A stretch of 64,000 bases of DNA from Coenobita brevimanus. Its lineage: Eukaryota > Arthropoda > Malacostraca > Decapoda > Coenobitidae. The notes beneath the pieces were generated by a model. It had not been told where the DNA came from. It made no database searches and was given only the letters and a program-made list of their open reading frames with translations. The position numbers and the translations under genes were made by a program. Shown in pieces: positions 59,301 through 64,000 of this stretch (positions are counted from its first letter, which is position 1; every line of letters begins with the position of its first letter). The DNA lies in contig CM064665.1 of assembly GCA_032717465.1 (NCBI GenBank), forward strand, positions 24,218,588-24,282,587, given 5' to 3'.

Positions 59301-61377
59301 TCCCAGACGACCTGTAATGACACAGATTTGCTAAATTTTACGACTCCTCTTGGGTGAGATAGTGACACAAGCCTCACACCAGCCGCCAGCCATTGTCCTC
59401 GCCTCATCGCCACAAACTGACCCTCTCATTCAGCTTAATTCTCACTCACTGATAAAGGGATTCTTATGTATGGACTATTTCAGGCCACAATATTCTCTAT
59501 GCTGGCTGCATTCGCTATGGCTTAGTGTGGAATGGAATGGAGTGTCTTGCAGCTTACTTTATTCAAGACTTTGTTGGTGAAAGGGTACGGCACATGAGCC
59601 TGTTAGTTTTTCCCTATACACTTCTCTGTACAAGCTATAGTCACTTTGAATATTGTGGTCTTGTGCAGCTGCGTGGAATGTTGTAAAATACTCAGCAGTG
59701 TTACATTTATATTTATGCAAAATATTTTTTTCTTTACATGCAAAAATGTTCTTGTTTCCTTAATGTTTCTGGCCACTCTATCTGTGCAGACTACGATCAC
59801 CATTAGTGACGCAGAGCACGGTACTGCTGGGTAATGTGGAGTATTGTGTGGTATGGAAAAATCATTCTCACAAATGGAAAGGCAGTTTATTTAGAAAATA
59901 CAACAGTTCCACAGAAATGTCTCTTCTAAATAAAAAGACTTTTCCATATGCGGGTGTAAATTCTCAGTATGAAATATTCAAGGCGACGAAATCAAGATAT
60001 ATTATGGAGTATTTTTTTTTTTCTTCCATTCAAGACTTTTTTTTTTAAAGCAGTTCTCGAGGGATTCTTGTACGTTAACTGTTTCTGGCCATAATCTTCT
60101 CTGTGCTCGATATCTAAGCTCTGAATATTAACTGTGAACGTGTTTAATTACTAGCATCGTTTTACTGGATAACTTTGAATGAATACTTTATAGGAACAGT
60201 TACAGGATATTGACAAGGATGCAACTGATGATGATGGTGATAATGATGTATATCTTGTCCAGTGTAAAAAAGTCATACCATGGAGATGTGGAGATTCGTA
60301 GCTTTAATAAGATGGCGCTCCGCATTGTCATTAAAGTTTGTCAGGACATGAAAAAAACATTTAGGTTAAACGTAAATTAATGATGGTGATGATAAACTCT
60401 GATGAATGTGGTTGTGTGTGCCGTTATTAGATTCGCACTTTTCCGTTAATAGGTTATTGTGTTTCTGAAGAAAATGTAATTATCAAAAATAGAGTTTGCA
60501 TAATGAAGTAGGTAATGATGATAATGATGATGCTGGTATTGCTGGTGGATATAACATACCTCGGTCTAGTTCCAATATATTAACTTGTGGATGTGCCATA
60601 ACTTTAATAGTTTGTGTCATTGCGAATTTTATGTGCAGTTTTTGTAAGAAACATGGCTAGGACGATAACTAAGACGAAAATTATATATTTTGAGCTGCCT
60701 CAGTATTTTCACTTGCAGATTTGTAACTTGGTACATTGGAACATCTGGGGAAAGTTTTTGTGTATTTGCGTTTCCCTTCGTGTTTATAAGAAAATAAAGA
60801 TGGTAACAGCAATGAGACATTTTCTAGCCTGATTTCACTCTTTTCTCCCGTGATTTTTTCCCTTTGAGTCACAGTATTGGATAATAGTTATTTTTTCCGT
60901 ATCTGCACTTACCCATAACCAATAATTAATTGGGAAATATTGGTAATAAAGAAGAGGAATTTAAATTGCTGTCCATACTCTTGTTTCACATTCATACATA
61001 GATAGGCTACATACCTTACATATGTATATACATACATAAATACATACATGCATGCACATATACATGCCTACATACATACTATACATACATACATAAAAAA
61101 GTGTATACATGTATATGTATAGATACTGATGTAGATCGATAGACAGAGTGAGACAGACAGACAGAAGACAGGCAGATAGAGAGACACAGAGAGATGGGTT
61201 GACAGACAACCTGATATTTAGTAAGTTGCATACATACCTAAAGTACAGTTCTTTACCACCGGCACTTGCACTGGTTCTATAGGCGATTGATGTCACGCAC
61301 AGCACTAATTTGCAGCACCTGATTGGAGTGTACCTGGTAAAGCTGTATTATAAGGCTATGGTCTTATATACTTGTCA

Positions 61378-61379
<2 letters not shown>

Positions 61380-61418
<39 letters not shown>

Positions 61419-61481
61419 CATTATTATTATTATTATTACTGCCCGCCTTGCAAGGGGGAACAATAATGTTTTTGCCTACTT

Positions 61482-61548
<67 letters not shown>
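61380..61548. repeat. (ATT)n and (TG)n microsatellites
   Basis: (ATT)n at about 61380-61438 and (TG)n at about 61484-61548 lie within a right-arm stretch lacking a left-arm counterpart. Confidence 0.95.
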
Positions 61549-61550
<2 letters not shown>

Positions 61551-61798
61551 CGTCTTTACTGTGCTAAGTTAAACTCCGCTGATGGCAGCAGGAAGGATAT
61601 ACAAGGCTGGTAACCCACTAATGGTGTTCATGAACGCCCTACAACCTCTTCACAATGAAAGATCTCTTTTATCAGAAACAAAATCACTTTGAATTGCCAA
61701 CAATTAGCTGAAATGACGTCATTGTATTGAAGGGTTAATGATTTCAGTACGATGACGCACTACTACACTGTATGCTCGTAAGTTGCTGTGACACCCCC

Positions 61799-61834
<36 letters not shown>

Positions 61835-62724
61835 GGGGGGAGGGGGGCAGAAGTAACTTGCTATCTAATTCTTGCTGTTCATCAGACGATATTTTTCTCT
61901 CCTTACATGCCTGTCTTAACTATATCTTAGTCTTTTGACGAACAAGAGCTGAACAAATTATTCGTCAAGATAATACGCCGGAATGTATGCATTCAAATTT
62001 TGACAACTGTGAACAATGGGTCCTTAGTTACATAAATACGTTTGAATATGAACTGTAAAATTAGTTCTGACAACGCTGAAAACAAACCAGTGACAACAGA
62101 GTGTATCGTTTACATATGACGCACGTTTAATTAGTCTCTTTCATTGAAGGAAGATACGGTAATATTTCAGTTCTCCACAACATGGTGGATATCTGTATAA
62201 TCCTGTGTTTCGTGAATCTCCATATTTTCTAAATGCAATCCCATCCATCGTGTGCCGTTCCTTTCCCCTCCCCGGCGTCCTCAGGAGCAATTATTCCATC
62301 GCTCTCCACCCCCAGCAGCATCACAGCCAGACACCGACAAGTAATTGTTCCTCTTTTAGGCAACTGGCGAGGCGTCACAGGGTCAGATGGTCCTCCTCTG
62401 CACAACACATTCAATGCCCAAGTGGCCATTGGTGCTTCAGGTGCTGACGCCACAGGTGAAGTTTACATTTACCTTCTGTGTTTGCCCCAGGACAGTTGAT
62501 TGGTGGACACGAGAGGTCGCTAATAAAACTGAATATAACCGTTTAACGATAACAAGAATTGAATTTATACCGTCGCCGGAGGTGCTTTGAAAAGTGATAG
62601 AATTCCTTCACGACTCTAGGCTGAATTATGTTCTTACTATCTGCCGATAATAACAGCAAAATAGTTGATATTTTTGTCTCCTAGTGTGCCATTTTCCCGT
62701 ACTTTCCCTTCCCACAAATAAAAC

Positions 62725-62725
62725 C

Positions 62726-62762
<37 letters not shown>

Positions 62763-62763
62763 A
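62725..62763. repeat. (CAT)n microsatellite just outside the right arm
   Basis: It occupies the position mirrored by (TA)n 19610-19694 at the left arm, so both outer ends of the inverted duplication are bordered by simple repeats. Confidence 0.9.
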
Positions 62764-63587
<824 letters not shown>

Positions 63588-63915
63588 GCCTCCACCAAGG
63601 AGGTCGCCGGTATGATTTTGCCTGGGTTTGTTTGTTTGTTTTTTGTTTGTTAGCAGGATTACTGAAAAAGTTATGAACGGCATTTTGTGGAAGGGTGGGC
63701 CTTGGGCCAGGGACGAAATGATTAATTATGGGGTGCATCCGGATCCGGAGTATCCCGCACAATATCTTCCAATGTAGTCAATGAATTTCAATGAATTTTC
63801 TTGGAAAGGTGGGCCATGGGCAAAGAGGGAATTGCTTAAATTTAGGTGCGGATCTGGATCCCTTTTAATGGCAATGGCATTGGCGGAGGTATGAGCTCTC
63901 TGAGTGTTTTCTAGT
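63588..63915 (+). repeat. Short interspersed repeat, copy 2 (family W)
   Basis: It starts with TCCACCAAGGAGGTCGCCGG, has GTTTGTTTG words and GTTAGCAGGATTACTGAAAA, then two tandem-like GGTGGGCC(T/A)TGGGC blocks and GGATC(C/T)GGAT blocks. It ends with TTGGCGGAGGTATGAGCTCT and CTAGTTTAT. The first copy is at 13690-13970 on the other strand. It is non-coding. The transposon class is not assigned. Confidence 0.65.
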
Positions 63916-64000
63916 TTATGTCATGTTTTTTACGTACCGTATATCAGTAAACGTAAAATGAACAAAAAGAAAATAACCAGGCATATCAATCTACCAGTCC

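Larger units (their letters stand above)
50590..62710 (-). repeat. Large inverted duplication, right arm
   Basis: This arm is the reverse-complement partner of 19770-29060 (anchors listed there). Sequence present only here includes the LINE B insertion (about 51285-54810), about 50815-51180, and parts of 60970-62120 with CATA, ATT and TG repeats. The LINE seen in the left arm is absent, leaving an uninterrupted site at about 60763-60777. Confidence 0.88.

Noticed and set aside
62205..62590. Candidate exon(s) with moderate GC
   Set aside because: It is the right-arm copy of 20000-20260 with frame-disrupting differences between arms and no recognisable protein family.

Overview
This window looks like non-coding, repeat-rich genomic DNA from an arthropod, most likely a decapod crustacean. 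That is an inference from the style of the repeats: very long AT, CA, GA and GATA microsatellites, tRNA-headed SINEs, arthropod-type LINEs and a gypsy-type retroelement with an envelope gene. No host protein gene, rRNA or functional tRNA gene could be supported. Every recognisable coding region belongs to a transposable element.

Layout. Positions 19-9719 hold an almost complete Ty3/Gypsy (Metaviridae) element with gag, protease, RT-RNase H-integrase and a class-I-like (F-type) envelope. It has 571-bp terminal repeats that are identical by eye, a tRNA-Leu-type primer site, a textbook -1 slippery heptamer between gag and pro, and a splice acceptor just before env. It sits in, or beside, an older relative of its own 3' end. 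Positions 9.9-19.6 kb are old DNA with decayed LINE and SINE copies. From about 19.8 to 29.1 kb lies one arm of a very large diverged inverted duplication. Its partner runs from about 50.6 to 62.7 kb in the opposite orientation. Each arm carries private insertions: a 1.96-kb LINE in the left arm (20684-22642) and a 3.5-kb LINE with a SINE inside it in the right arm (about 51.28-54.81 kb).

The spacer (29.1-50.6 kb) holds long microsatellites, a 200-bp hAT-type MITE with a perfect 8-bp target duplication (33700-33899), a 573-bp-period direct repeat with tRNA-like promoters, and a LINE copy bracketed by (TA)n (38175-40556). It also holds two copies of a ~200-bp long-TIR MITE, an inverted pair of tRNA-like repeats, and two LINEs of related families joined end to end (46.5-50.6 kb). 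The last kilobase holds a copy of a short interspersed repeat whose second copy is near 13.7 kb.

How it works together: the gypsy element is the only unit whose parts still form a system (LTR promoter, primer site, gag, frameshift, pro/pol, spliced env, candidate polypurine tract). Two reading-frame breaks in pol suggest that this copy may nevertheless be defective. The rest is a layered record of insertions. Nested copies and empty sites in the inverted duplication allow their order to be read.
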